DNA of 64,000 nucleotides from the NCBI GenBank assembly GCA_023228085.1, contig JALOBW010000003.1, positions 144,190 to 208,189 of the forward strand. The letters run 5' to 3'. This DNA comes from a bacterium (GTDB taxonomy: Bacteria > Patescibacteriota > Minisyncoccia > Minisyncoccales > Minisyncoccaceae). Positions 27,245 through 34,916 of the stretch are shown one piece after another. Below the pieces are notes generated by a model. That model saw nothing but the letters and a program-made list of their open reading frames with translations. It was not told where the DNA came from and made no database searches. A program made the translations under genes and the position numbers. Within the stretch, counting starts at the first letter, position 1; each line of letters begins with the position of its first letter.

Positions 27245-28201
27245 TTAGTAATTTGTTATCAATACCTCACTAATCTTCCCTCTTTTGGAAGCATTGGAGT
27301 TAATAGCACGATTTGCTTGTACTTTCGTAATACGAACACCTTCAAGTCCAGAATAAATTTTGTTTATGAATAAAGTATCAGAGTTGGAGAGCATAACAAA
27401 ACAACCTCTTTTATGTAATTTTACAAATACATCTCTTAATTCAATCTGTTCTTTATCCAAAAATGATTTATTGGTATAAGAAGTAAACGAAGCAGTTTTG
27501 CTTGCTGGATAATAAGGCGGATCAAAATAAACAAAATCTCCTCTTTTTGCTTTTTTGAGTACTTCTTTATAGTCCTGTTTTTTTATCTCAACATTTTTTA
27601 AAGCTTTAGATGCCTTTCGGAGATTATCTTCATCGCAAATAAGAGGATTGGTGTATTTACCAAATGGAACATTAAATTTACCCTTACTGTTTACACGATA
27701 CATACCATTGAAACAAGTTCTATTTAAATAAATAAAACGAGAAGCAATATCCAAATCGGAAAGGTCTTCCGGGTTTCGCGAACGTATTTTTAAAAAATAT
27801 TCTTTATCTACTTTATGCTTTTTGAGTGATTTTATTAGGCTTTCAATATCACTTTTAATAATATTGTAAGTAACGACGAGCTCATGATTAAGATCAGAAA
27901 GATGAGCCCTTTCAGGAAGTAAATCAAAGAATACAGCACCACCACCAACAAAGGGTTCAAAATATTTTCCATTTTTAATATTAAACTTTTCGGGTGGATA
28001 AAGATTCATTAAGCGAAATTGTGCGAGGAGTTGTCTTTTCCCCCCCACCCACTTAACAAATGGCTTTGGCTTTTCTGCGATAATACGGGAAGAGTCTTCT
28101 ATGAGATTAGTCTTATCTGCAAGAGAAAAAACCCTGTGAGCATAAATTAAATTTATGTTAAAAGTTGTTGCCAACTCTGTTATCGCTTCGTTTTTTGTCA
28201 T
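27245..28201 (-). CDS. D12-class (Dam-like) DNA adenine-N6 methyltransferase
   Basis: This 318-residue alpha-class methylase shows motif X KPFVKWVGGKRQLLAQF (residues about 46-62), SAM motif YFEPFVGGGAVFFDLLP and the catalytic DPPY in GDFVYFDPPYYPASK, followed by SFTSYTNKSF. These place it with Dam/DpnM-type enzymes. About 40 N-terminal residues precede the usual Dam start. The family often recognises GATC, but EcoRV-type members differ, so specificity is left open. It is the first gene of a three-gene restriction-modification unit. Confidence 0.9.
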   Translation of the reverse strand: MTKNEAITELATTFNINLIYAHRVFSLADKTNLIEDSSRIIAEKPKPFVKWVGGKRQLLAQFRLMNLYPPEKFNIKNGKYFEPFVGGGAVFFDLLPERAHLSDLNHELVVTYNIIKSDIESLIKSLKKHKVDKEYFLKIRSRNPEDLSDLDIASRFIYLNRTCFNGMYRVNSKGKFNVPFGKYTNPLICDEDNLRKASKALKNVEIKKQDYKEVLKKAKRGDFVYFDPPYYPASKTASFTSYTNKSFLDKEQIELRDVFVKLHKRGCFVMLSNSDTLFINKIYSGLEGVRITKVQANRAINSNASKRGKISEVLITNY

Positions 28202-28425
28202 AAACTTTGTTTTATTAAATCACTAATACTCTTGCAATTTTTTGCGGAAAATTCATGTATAATGTAATTATATTCAATCCTAATCAGTAATTGTGCCTAA
28301 AGAAATGTAAATTATTTAGAGTATTACTTGCAATTCTTCCCTTTCGATTTTTGATTGTGAACGCCTCTTAAACCGAAATATACCTAGTTTATTATATCAT
28401 CACATAAAAAATTATACAAAACTAA
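28202..28425. other. Upstream region of the second restriction-modification unit
   Basis: About 220 bp of AT-rich DNA between the D12 methylase gene and the tRNA-Ser tail elements. It presumably carries the promoter of the unit. I see no gene. Confidence 0.5.
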
Positions 28426-28468
28426 TTACTGCGGTATGCGGGAGGGATTCCGCAACAAAAAAAGACGA

Positions 28469-28557
28469 GGGAGGGATTCGTCCTTAAATATTTTTCTGCT
28501 GAAAAATTTTAACGACCCGACTCGGCACCAGCCCGTGCCTCCGTCTTCGAATCCCCT
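28469..28557 (-). repeat. tRNA-tail palindromic element, distal copy (Ser-GCU locus)
   Basis: On the minus strand the element starts GGGGATTCGAAGAC and ends GGACGAATCCCTCCC, so its termini are inverted copies of the T-arm 3' strand of the neighbouring tRNA-Ser. An internal hairpin with TTTCAGCAGAAA is shared by the other copies. It is discussed in the findings. Confidence 0.7.
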
Positions 28558-28567
28558 TCCTTGCATT

Positions 28568-28660
28568 GGGAGGGATTCGCCCCATCGCATCAATTTCTGC
28601 TGAAATTGGCTCCGGGACCTGACTTTTGCCTCAGTCAGGCAAAAGTCTTCGAATCCCGCC
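28568..28660 (-). repeat. tRNA-tail palindromic element, proximal copy (Ser-GCU locus)
   Basis: On the minus strand it begins GGGATTCGAAGAC, contains GCCTGACTGAGGC and AATTTCAGCAGAAATT, and ends GGCGAATCCCTCCC, again an inverted-repeat pair built from the tRNA-Ser T-arm. Start and end are judged from the inverted repeats. Confidence 0.75.
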
Positions 28661-28672
28661 CGATTCCGCAAC

Positions 28673-28697
28673 AAAAAAAGATGCTATAATAGCATCT
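28673..28697 (-). terminator. Terminator downstream of tRNA-Ser(GCU)
   Basis: GATGCTA / TAGCATC with a 3-nt loop is followed on the minus strand by TTTTTTTG. Confidence 0.75.
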
Positions 28698-28710
28698 AAG
28701 TTTTGATTGC

Positions 28711-28772
28711 CCGCTTTCGCTCGTCTTCATGCGGACTTTGTCCGCCGAAGCTGAGCTTCAGCGAGGCGAAGG
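28711..28772 (-). repeat. Second type of tRNA-tail element (CGCTTTCGCTCG type)
   Basis: Directly after the tRNA-Ser 3' end, the minus strand reads GCCTTCGCCTCGCTGAAG and ends GACGAGCGAAAGCGGG, which are inverted ends around GGCGGACAAAGTCCGC. An almost identical unit follows tRNA-Ser(UGA) at 39520-39588. Confidence 0.75.
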
Positions 28773-28859
28773 CGGAGAGGGAGGGATTCGAACCCTCGAA
28801 CCGTTTTCACAGTTAACATCTTAGCAGGATGCCCCATTCGGCCACTCTGGCACCTCTCC
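28773..28859 (-). tRNA. tRNA-Ser (anticodon GCU)
   Basis: The cloverleaf is read on the minus strand: acceptor GGAGAGG / CCTCTCC, anticodon loop CTGCTAA (GCU), a long variable arm, and T-arm GGTTCGAATCC. Serine codons AGC/AGU. No CCA is encoded. The long variable arm confirms class II. Confidence 0.95.
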
Positions 28860-29044
28860 AATATTTCAATATAACTATACTATATAAAAAAGGGGCTTAG
28901 GTCAATATACGTTTTTTAGGGATTAGTAACTCGTAATTCGTAACTAGTACTTGGTAGCTTTCTTGAGAGAAAGCTTAAGGAATTCTTATAGATTCCCCTC
29001 TTCAGGGGAATGACAAATAGAACGGCGGGAATGACAAGAATAAT

Positions 29045-29208
29045 TAGGGATTAGTAACTCGTCCGCCTTCGGTTCGCCGAAGCGAATCTTTGGCGGATAA
29101 ATCCGCCGAAGGGTTGTGAAGGTGACCTACGCCCTTCGGGCTTCTGCGAGATAAATAATTAGTGCTTTGTGGTTTGCCTTTGGTAAACTTGAAGATATCT
29201 TATTAGAT
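29045..29208. repeat. Long interspersed repeat, copy 1
   Basis: This stretch contains nested palindromes (CCGCCTTCGG.., CCGCCGAAGGG, CGCCCTTCGGGC) and is nearly identical over about 165 bp to 32331-32494. A shorter relative is at 5049-5093. Confidence 0.8.
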
Positions 29209-29288
29209 TCCCCTCTTCATCCACCTGCGGCGAGATAAGCCCTCCATAGGCGGGTAAACGGGAATGACAAGCAGGAGAAGGGATTAGG

Positions 29289-29331
29289 AGGTCCAACCTT
29301 TTGAAGGTCGGACCTCCAAAAGGTCGGACCT
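29289..29331. repeat. Three AGGTCSGACCT-type palindromes
   Basis: Copies are at 29289 (imperfect, AGGTCCAACCT), 29305 and 29321. They lie just after the terminator of the gene at 29371. Confidence 0.8.
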
Positions 29332-29360
29332 CTCGTGAGTCTTCGTGAAAATTAATAAAA

Positions 29361-29388
29361 AAAACAGGCTTTAATAAATGCCTGTATA
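29361..29388 (-). terminator. Terminator overlapping the stop codon of the gene at 29371
   Basis: ACAGGC (29364-29369) and GCCTGT (29380-29385) form a stem whose loop includes the stop codon; on the minus strand TTTTTTTTATT follows. Confidence 0.75.
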
Positions 29389-29829
29389 CATAATGGAGAC
29401 TATAATTCTCTCCTCGGTATCATCTTGCTTTCTGATTTCATATCCAGAAAACTCAATTGCAAGAGATGGATTAGTTTCGTTTTCTGATTCAAGAATGTCC
29501 TCAATTGTACTCATCCACTCTTCGTGACGAGATTCTATCAGGCTTTCAATATACCTGATTACTCCATCAATTGGAGATCGGACATTGTTCAACGGAAACA
29601 TCTTCCATGCATATTTGCCATTGGAAGAGCTACTTTCTCTTGCTCCATCTGGAAGATTACTTCCACATATCATCAATACTGGTAGCTTGTCTCCCTGCAA
29701 TTTATGCGAATGGAGTTCGGAAATACCGATTTCCACATTTTTTTTGATAATGGTTGAAATTGCAGTCCTCAGCCAAATATGGACGTCATTGATTGAGGTG
29801 ACTTCAACGCCAAATCTATGAACGCTCAT
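29371..29829 (-). CDS. Hypothetical protein
   Basis: This 152-residue soluble protein has no domain that I recognise. The ATG at 29829 (MSVHRFGVEVTS) is preferred; an in-frame GTG lies three codons upstream. It shows mixed alpha/beta character, with a Ser-rich loop (GARESSSSNGKYAW) and a helical segment (GVIRYIESLIESRHEEWM). No signal peptide. It is a single gene with its own terminator, surrounded by repeats. Confidence 0.6.
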   Translation of the reverse strand: MSVHRFGVEVTSINDVHIWLRTAISTIIKKNVEIGISELHSHKLQGDKLPVLMICGSNLPDGARESSSSNGKYAWKMFPLNNVRSPIDGVIRYIESLIESRHEEWMSTIEDILESENETNPSLAIEFSGYEIRKQDDTEERIIVSIMYTGIY

Positions 29830-29946
29830 TACTATCACGCCCTGCAGCGCTTTTATATAATAACATAAAAGTATATTTTTAGCAAATACGATAAGATGTT
29901 AATACTTTACTAGACTTTTAAGCTTCTTGCTTTATAATTAAAACAT

Positions 29947-30276
29947 ATGAACAAGATAATATATTATTCGTCAAGAATATTATCTATCGTGATTGTAGGA
30001 TTCTTTGCTCTATTTATATTAGAGGGTTTTTCTCCTGAATTTACTTGGCAAGATAGCTTGTCGCATCTAGTCATCACATTGGTCGTACTAGGAGCAACTA
30101 TTGTTGCATGGAAAAAACCAGTTATAGGATGCTGGTTTTTTATCATACTTGGATTGTACTATCTTATATTTATTTCAGCCCCACAGCAATATTGGCAAGG
30201 AATATTAATCGGAGGGATTCCCCTACTAACCGGAATATTATTCTTGATTGAAGCAACAAAAAAAACTGCTAAGTAG
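29947..30276 (+). CDS. Small four-helix membrane protein (paralogue of 39745 gene)
   Basis: This 109-residue protein has about four membrane helices (IVIVGFFALFILEGF, HLVITLVVLGATIVAW, GCWFFIILGLYYLIF, GILIGGIPLLTGILFLIEA). It is homologous along its whole length to the 108-residue protein at 39745-40071: both share a SRILS/SRILA start, WKKP/WKYP and a glycine-rich last helix. Function unknown. A TATAAT (29934-29939, TTTATAATTAAAAC) lies just before the start codon. Confidence 0.7.
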   Translation: MNKIIYYSSRILSIVIVGFFALFILEGFSPEFTWQDSLSHLVITLVVLGATIVAWKKPVIGCWFFIILGLYYLIFISAPQQYWQGILIGGIPLLTGILFLIEATKKTAK

Positions 30277-30287
30277 GCAGTTTTTTT
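30262..30287 (+). terminator. Terminator after the small membrane protein gene
   Basis: ACTGC / GCAGT stem with T7 run; the stem overlaps the stop codon region. Confidence 0.8.
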
Positions 30288-30359
30288 GTTGCACCATTCA
30301 TTATGTTATTAGCGTATTAATAATCATAACAAAGGTTAATTAATACGGGTAAATAAATA

Positions 30360-30665
30360 ATGAATAAAAAAACAAAGTATATAGCAATAGTGATAATTTT
30401 GGTGATTCTTGGAGCGGTGTTCTTTTTCTTTATGCAAAACAATACATCAAACAATAAAGACAAGACTGATATTTTTCAACAACTAAATGGTGGTCAGATG
30501 ATGCCCGAAGGTAGCGAAAATGGTCCGCCTGATGGAGGAATGCCACCTGAAGGAAACCCACCGTCCGATGGAGCACCTCCTTCCAGAGGAGACAATAACT
30601 CAAACGGAACAGCTCCCTCTGAAGGCAATAGAACATCTCCATCTTCTGGAGGTCCAAGTAATTAA
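30360..30665 (+). CDS. Membrane-anchored Pro/Gly-rich low-complexity protein
   Basis: This 101-residue protein has an N-terminal membrane anchor (residues about 7-25, YIAIVIILVILGAVFFFFM) and an external tail made of degenerate repeats of the type PPEGNPPSDGAPPS. I recognise no family. It may be a surface-exposed flexible stalk. It is flanked by terminators on both sides, so it is probably transcribed alone. Confidence 0.65.
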   Translation: MNKKTKYIAIVIILVILGAVFFFFMQNNTSNNKDKTDIFQQLNGGQMMPEGSENGPPDGGMPPEGNPPSDGAPPSRGDNNSNGTAPSEGNRTSPSSGGPSN

Positions 30666-30670
30666 AATAA

Positions 30671-30697
30671 AAAGCACTACCTATTGGTAGTGCTTTT
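30671..30697. terminator. Bidirectional terminator
   Basis: AAAGCACTACC / GGTAGTGCTTT with a 4-nt loop lies between two converging genes and has A/T runs on both sides. Confidence 0.85.
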
Positions 30698-30701
30698 ATA
30701 A

Positions 30702-30914
30702 CTATTTACGCTTTTCATCTTCCTCTTCAAAGATAAATAAATCGTCTATTTTTATTTTTAATTTTTTTGCTACGCTATGTGCAAGATTTAATGATGGGTT
30801 ATATTTTCCTTGCTCTAAAAAAACGATTGTTTCCCTTCTTACTCCTACACTTTGAGCAAGTTCGTCTTGGGTGATATTTAGCTTTGTTCTTATTTCTTTG
30901 ATTTTGTTTTTCAT
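30702..30914 (-). CDS. XRE-family transcriptional regulator
   Basis: This 70-residue protein is a single helix-turn-helix domain (IKEIRTKLNITQDELAQSVG followed by VRRETIVFLEQGKYNPSL) with a short acidic tail. It starts 2 nt after the DUF2178-like membrane gene, an association seen in many bacteria. A perfect palindrome TAACATA-N4-TATGTTA at the promoter of the pair (31403-31420) is the likely operator, so autorepression is inferred. Confidence 0.88.
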   Translation of the reverse strand: MKNKIKEIRTKLNITQDELAQSVGVRRETIVFLEQGKYNPSLNLAHSVAKKLKIKIDDLFIFEEEDEKRK

Positions 30915-30916
30915 AT

Positions 30917-31408
30917 CTATATTTTAATCGTTCCCATAATGGCTAAGATTATGAAAAGAACCAAGACGATAAAAGTGTAAACAGTCCATCCGTTCCAGAA
31001 TTTTCCTTTTGATTTTAATCGGAAAATAAATGAATACAATAACATAAAGATACAAATTGAAAATGCTAAAGTGTTTGCAATTATATCATATGTAGCGTTA
31101 AGGTAAGCTTGCGATTTAAGGGCAAACATAGCTACTACCCCCATCCAACAATATATTTGCATGGCAAGTAATGCCGCCTTACCTCCATGCTCATAATCTC
31201 TTTCGTCAGCCATAACCTCTTTAACATTCTTTCGCATTGAATAGACGATTAATGATCCAATGATTAATACCCCTGCCGAAAGCAAAAAATTTTGAAAAAT
31301 AATAGCTTGCGAAAAAATTATTGCTAAAGCTATTACGATAATCATTCTAAAAATATTGTATTTTTTAATTGTCATTTTTTTATTATTAATGTTAGAATTA
31401 TTTAACAT
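30917..31408 (-). CDS. DUF2178-like membrane protein
   Basis: This 163-residue protein has four membrane helices and a central loop MADERDYEHGGKAALLAM that is typical of membrane partners of small XRE regulators (DUF2178-like). The start at 31408 is supported by a -35/-10 pair ending 6 nt before it; a second start at 31375 is possible. Cotranscribed with the regulator. Function unknown; a stress or envelope signal role is conceivable. Confidence 0.7.
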   Translation of the reverse strand: MLNNSNINNKKMTIKKYNIFRMIIVIALAIIFSQAIIFQNFLLSAGVLIIGSLIVYSMRKNVKEVMADERDYEHGGKAALLAMQIYCWMGVVAMFALKSQAYLNATYDIIANTLAFSICIFMLLYSFIFRLKSKGKFWNGWTVYTFIVLVLFIILAIMGTIKI

Positions 31409-31420
31409 ACTTATATGTTA
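31403..31420. promoter_or_regulatory. Palindromic operator over the -10 box and start codon
   Basis: TAACATA CTTA TATGTTA is a perfect palindrome with 7-bp arms. It overlaps the -10 hexamer (31415-31420) and the start codon of the membrane protein gene. Binding by the XRE protein is inferred. Confidence 0.6.
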
Positions 31421-31442
31421 TCTATTTCTAACAATTTGTCAA
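31415..31442 (-). promoter_or_regulatory. Promoter of the membrane protein / XRE pair
   Basis: Minus strand: TTGACA (31437-31442), 16-bp spacer, TAACAT (31415-31420), then 6 nt to the ATG. This predicts a leaderless mRNA. Confidence 0.6.
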
Positions 31443-31874
31443 GGGTTTAGGCTATCTACCCTTGGTAGATAGCTAGTAACTAGTAATTCGTAGTTAGTAA
31501 TCATCCTACGTTTTCTCCTGAAAACAGAAAGCTTCGGAATGGCACAGCCATCATACGCTTTCTCCTTCGCTTTGGCTACGGCAGACAAGAAAGCTTCGGA
31601 ATGACACAGTTAGTACTTTGTGGTTTTCTTACAGAAAGCTTAAAGAATTTTTATAGATTCCCTTCTTCATCCGCCTGCGGCGAGACAAGCGAGAATGACA
31701 AATAGGACGGCGGGAATGACAAATGAAAAAGATTGCCTCACTTCTACGAAGTTCGCAATGACAAATAAAGAATAGGGGTCGTTGGAGGTCCGACCTCCCC
31801 TGTCGTATAGATTCCCCTCTTCAGGGGAATGACAAACAGGATGGCGGGAATGACAAACAGAATAAGGGATTAGG

Positions 31875-31937
31875 AGGTCGGACCTCCAAGAGTTTTCTTT
31901 ATGTGGAATATAGCTTCCGGCGGACGAGGTCGGACCT
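31875..31937. repeat. 63-bp compound element, copy 1
   Basis: Two AGGTCGGACCT palindromes flank TCTTTATGTGGAATATAG and CTTCCGGCGGACG. The same arrangement and length recur at 32584, 34850 and 47090. Confidence 0.85.
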
Positions 31938-31990
31938 CGCCCAAGGTCGGACCTCCAAAAGGTCCGACCTCCCCTGTCGTAGATTCTAAA

Positions 31991-32018
31991 AAAAGACCGA
32001 GATTTTTCTCGGTATTTT
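31991..32018 (-). terminator. Terminator of the DUF5661-like gene
   Basis: ACCGAGA / TCTCGGT stem, followed on the minus strand by CTTTTTTT. Confidence 0.85.
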
Positions 32019-32282
32019 TTATTTTCCCCAAAAAGCTTCTGCTTCTTTTTCTAGTTTTTCTAATCTATCGTAATAATCTGGAAACTCATTTAAGTGAGCT
32101 AATGCGATTTTTGTGGTTATCAATTTGTCGTCATTGGTGACGTTTGTATTTGGATTTCTTGTACCATGTTCTAATTCAATGTGTACTCCCCTCCATAATT
32201 GATCTATATCAAACTTACTCCAATCAACTCCCAATGACTCTCCGGTTATTTTAACTTCTTCTTTTGTAAAAACTTCCTGCAT
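32019..32282 (-). CDS. DUF5661-like small protein
   Basis: This 87-residue protein matches in memory the DUF5661 pattern: FTKEEVKITGESLGVDWSKF, DIDQLWRGVHIELEHGTRN and a final segment on TKIALAHLNEFPDYYDRLEK. Such proteins are common in CPR and archaea, with unknown function. It stands alone between two repeat blocks. Confidence 0.75.
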   Translation of the reverse strand: MQEVFTKEEVKITGESLGVDWSKFDIDQLWRGVHIELEHGTRNPNTNVTNDDKLITTKIALAHLNEFPDYYDRLEKLEKEAEAFWGK

Positions 32283-32330
32283 ATTTTTAATAAATTTATT
32301 TTATTAATAATATTATTATAGCTTAAAAAT

Positions 32331-32494
32331 TAGAGATTAGTAACTCGTCCGCCTTCGGTTCGCCGAAGCGAACCTTTGGCGGATAAATCCGCCGAAGGGT
32401 TGTGAAGGTGACCTACGCCCTTCGGGCTTCTGCGAGATAAATAATTAGTACTTGGTGGTTTGCCTTTGGCAAACTTGAAGACATCTTATTAGAT
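32331..32494. repeat. Long interspersed repeat, copy 2
   Basis: Near-identical to 29045-29208 over about 165 bp, differing at a few bases. Confidence 0.8.
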
Positions 32495-32583
32495 TCCCGA
32501 TCAGGTTCGCATTAGCGAACAGTCGGGAATGACAAACAAAGAAATTAATCGCCTTCGCGGGAATGACAGACGAAAGAAATTGG

Positions 32584-32646
32584 AGGTCGGACCTCCAAGA
32601 GTTTTCACTATATAGAATATAGCTTCCGGCGGGCGAGGTCGGACCT
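32584..32646. repeat. 63-bp compound element, copy 2
   Basis: AGGTCGGACCT at both ends with ACTATATAGAATATAGCTTC between them. Confidence 0.85.
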
Positions 32647-32661
32647 CCCCTGATTAATATT

Positions 32662-33834
32662 CTATTGTGCTGTGGGAATAGCTTTTAGTTTTTTGAAATT
32701 GTAGAAAGAAACAGTCACAAGGAATAGAGCGATAATTCCTGCTATCCAGAAAGGAGAAGCAATATTCCACTCAAATGCATAACCAGCTATTATCGGACCC
32801 ACAATCATCGCTATTGATTCAATTGATGCTAAGGTTCCCATTATTTCTCCCCTATGATTATCATCTTTACCGACAAGCTGACTAGGTATCAATGCTCTTA
32901 GAATAACTTGCGTAGTAGTACAGGCAATTACCGCAAGATAAAATATTATCACCTGTTCTAGTGACATAAAGAAAAACGATAAAGCAAAGATTGGGAAAAT
33001 GAAGATCTCTAATTTTTTTGCATCAAATTTAAGCCAAAAATTCTTCATTAGGACAACTTGATTGAAGGCGATTATTAATCCCACAAAAGTGAGAAAGAGA
33101 CCCGACCCAACGGCAGTATATCCAAATGCACTATTGAGATATAGGGCAAATATAGAATGATAAATACAAAGAGGAATTGCAAATAAAAGCCAGATTCCAT
33201 ACCCTGCCCTAAGTTTTTTTGATTTGATAGCTTTTACTATTGGTTTTAAGGGATTAAGACTGATTTTCCCTTGATGCAAATCACGTTTTGTATGAACCTC
33301 TGGTAAATAAAAACAACACAATACGGTATTTATTAGTGAAAGTATTGCCACAAACCAAAATGGAATATTTGGTCCTATTCCAGAAAGTAATCCCCCTATT
33401 GCGGGACCAACTATAAAACCAATTCCGACAATTGCTCCGATCATTCCTAAATTTTCGGTTCTTTCTTTTTCATCTTTTGCAATATCTACTAAATAACTTT
33501 GGGCTATGGGTATATTTCCTGCTGCTATCCCATCAATTATCCTTCCTAAAAACAACATCCACAGTGTATTTGCCATTGAGAAAACTACCCATCCAAAAGC
33601 CGTACTGGCTAAACTAGCAATTAATATGGGACGTCTTCCGAATTTATCAGACATGGCTCCTAATATCGGGGCACTAAAAAAAGAAAAGAAAGAAAAAACT
33701 GCCATTAATAATGTTAATTGTAATGGCGTAGCACCGAATGATTCCACATAATAAGGAAGTGTAGGAATAATAATTGCAAATCCTAATATATCAATAAAAA
33801 CTGTAAATAATATTTGAAATTTAATTCTATCCAT
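32662..33834 (-). CDS. Major facilitator superfamily exporter (TetA-like)
   Basis: This 390-residue protein has 12 membrane helices. It shows the DHA1 drug:H+ antiporter pattern: FIDILGFAIIIPTLPYY in helix 1, the loop 2-3 motif GAMSDKFGRRPILIAS, GRIIDGIAAGNIPIAQSYL in helix 4 and GAIVGIGFIVGPAIGGLLSG in helix 5. It is closest in layout to tetracycline-type efflux proteins, but the substrate cannot be read from sequence. It is transcribed alone between repeats. Confidence 0.88.
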   Translation of the reverse strand: MDRIKFQILFTVFIDILGFAIIIPTLPYYVESFGATPLQLTLLMAVFSFFSFFSAPILGAMSDKFGRRPILIASLASTAFGWVVFSMANTLWMLFLGRIIDGIAAGNIPIAQSYLVDIAKDEKERTENLGMIGAIVGIGFIVGPAIGGLLSGIGPNIPFWFVAILSLINTVLCCFYLPEVHTKRDLHQGKISLNPLKPIVKAIKSKKLRAGYGIWLLFAIPLCIYHSIFALYLNSAFGYTAVGSGLFLTFVGLIIAFNQVVLMKNFWLKFDAKKLEIFIFPIFALSFFFMSLEQVIIFYLAVIACTTTQVILRALIPSQLVGKDDNHRGEIMGTLASIESIAMIVGPIIAGYAFEWNIASPFWIAGIIALFLVTVSFYNFKKLKAIPTAQ

Positions 33835-33950
33835 TTTTTTATTTAATCATAAATAGTAATTCTATCAAAAAAGCAAAAAGAAGCCCTTTTAAAAAGGCAG
33901 TGCACGCAAAAATAAATACGTAGATAAATTCTAAAACGTTTCAAAAACAA

Positions 33951-33982
33951 AACTCGCTTGCGAAGAATAAGGCAAGCGAGCT
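33951..33982 (-). terminator. Terminator of ndk
   Basis: CTCGCTTG / CAAGCGAG stem followed on the minus strand by TTTTGTTTTTG. Confidence 0.85.
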
Positions 33983-33999
33983 TGAAATCCTAAAATTAA

Positions 34000-34599
34000 T
34001 TATTCCTTGATGCCATCAAGGTTTACATCGTATAAAATTTCTTCGCTCACTAAGCGATATTTCATTATTTCGTTTTCGCTAAACCAAATTTTGATTTCTC
34101 TTTCCGCTTCTTCCACCATATCTGAACAGTGAATAAGGTTTCTAACTGCCCTACCATCCATATTGGCTAATTCATAAGAATCCAAAGTAAAATCACCTCT
34201 TATAGTACCAACATCTGATGTTAAAGGTTCTGTGCCTCCAACAATCTTTTTTACGACACCTACTGCTTTATTACCTTGCCAAACCATCATTACTAGCGGA
34301 CCAGACGTCATATATTTTATATTTCCTCTCATGATATCTTTTCCGTATTCAATAGCAGGTTTTTCTACTGGCAATCCCATTGCTTCACGGTTTTTTACTG
34401 TGATTTGACCCTTTGACTCAAACCAAACATCATCTTTGTTATAGTGTGTCCAACATTGGTCTTCGGTTGCATATGCAAACTTCATAGCGATTAACTTCAA
34501 GCCAGTTTTTTCAATCCTGCTGATAATTTCTCCGATTAACGATCTCTGAACTCCATCTTGCTTTATGATTACAAATGTTTTTTCTTTTTGGATCTCCAT
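34000..34599 (-). CDS. ndk: Nucleoside diphosphate kinase (elongated form)
   Basis: This enzyme equilibrates NTP pools via a phospho-histidine. TFVIIKQDGVQRSLIGEII at the N-terminus is the family signature, and NLIHCSDMVEEAEREI near residue 155 carries the catalytic His. At 199 residues it exceeds the usual 140: about 40 residues (TEDQCWTHYNKDDVWFESKG onward) are inserted before YGKDIMRGNIKYMTSGP, and there is a C-terminal extension. An AAGGAC ribosome-binding site precedes the start. Insert-bearing Ndk is common in CPR and archaeal lineages. Confidence 0.92.
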   Translation of the reverse strand: MEIQKEKTFVIIKQDGVQRSLIGEIISRIEKTGLKLIAMKFAYATEDQCWTHYNKDDVWFESKGQITVKNREAMGLPVEKPAIEYGKDIMRGNIKYMTSGPLVMMVWQGNKAVGVVKKIVGGTEPLTSDVGTIRGDFTLDSYELANMDGRAVRNLIHCSDMVEEAEREIKIWFSENEIMKYRLVSEEILYDVNLDGIKE

Positions 34600-34849
34600 A
34601 ATTTTGTCCTTTATTGTTTATTTTGTGTTATCTTATCGTATTAATTTATCATCGTCAAATACCTTAGGGATTAGTAATTCGTAATTAGTTTAAAATTAGG
34701 GGTTAGTAATTAGTAATCAGTAATTAGTACTTTGTAGCTTTCTTGAGAGAAAGCTTAAGGAATTCTTATAGATTCCCGCCTTCGTCCGCCTGCGGCGAGA
34801 CAAGCGGGAATGACAAACAAAAATAGCGGGAATGACAAACGAAAAATGG

Positions 34850-34912
34850 AGGTCGGACCTCCAAAAATTTTAATTATATAGAATATAGCTTCCGGCGGGC
34901 GAGGTCGGACCT
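34850..34912. repeat. 63-bp compound element, copy 3
   Basis: AGGTCGGACCT at both ends, with ATTATATAGAATATAGCTTC between. Confidence 0.85.
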
Positions 34913-34916
34913 CCAA

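Larger units (their letters stand above)
28860..29370. other. Repeat-filled intergenic region
   Basis: About 510 bp with no gene. It holds TTAGTAACTCG-type repeats (from 28920), AGATTCCCCTC / TCAGGGGAATGAC hairpins near 28992, a block of about 165 bp (29045-29208) nearly identical to 32331-32494, and three AGGTCGGACCT-type palindromes (29289-29331, the first imperfect). Confidence 0.75.
31443..32018. other. Repeat-filled intergenic region
   Basis: About 575 bp with no credible gene. It contains TTAGTAATTCG repeats, two AAGCTTCGGAATGRCACAG units (31530 and 31590 areas), TCATTCCCGC-type repeats (31650-31740) and five AGGTCSGACCT palindromes (31786, 31875, 31927, 31944, 31960). Open frames here are repeat artefacts. 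Confidence 0.75.
32283..32661. other. Repeat-filled intergenic region
   Basis: About 380 bp with copy 2 of the long interspersed repeat (32331-32494), a TTCGCATTAGCGAA-type hairpin near 32503, a TCGCCTTCGCGGGAATGAC unit and the second 63-bp compound element (32584-32646). Confidence 0.75.

Noticed and set aside
25807..28201. Assignment of the three-gene unit to DpnII (GATC)
   Set aside because: The nuclease lacks any resemblance I can see to R.DpnII, so only the Dam-like methylase hints at GATC.
20389..28201. Integrated phage or transposon as origin of the defence island
   Set aside because: No integrase, transposase or clear attachment repeats are visible; only adjacency to tRNA-Ser(GCU) hints at integration.
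28426..28674. 82-residue open frame on the minus strand next to tRNA-Ser
   Set aside because: It runs through two tRNA-tail palindromes; composition is driven by the repeats and no domain is visible.
31901..32140. 79-residue plus-strand frame with PKVGPPKGPTSPV
   Set aside because: It is the translation of the AGGTCSGACCT repeats plus the antisense of the DUF5661-like gene.
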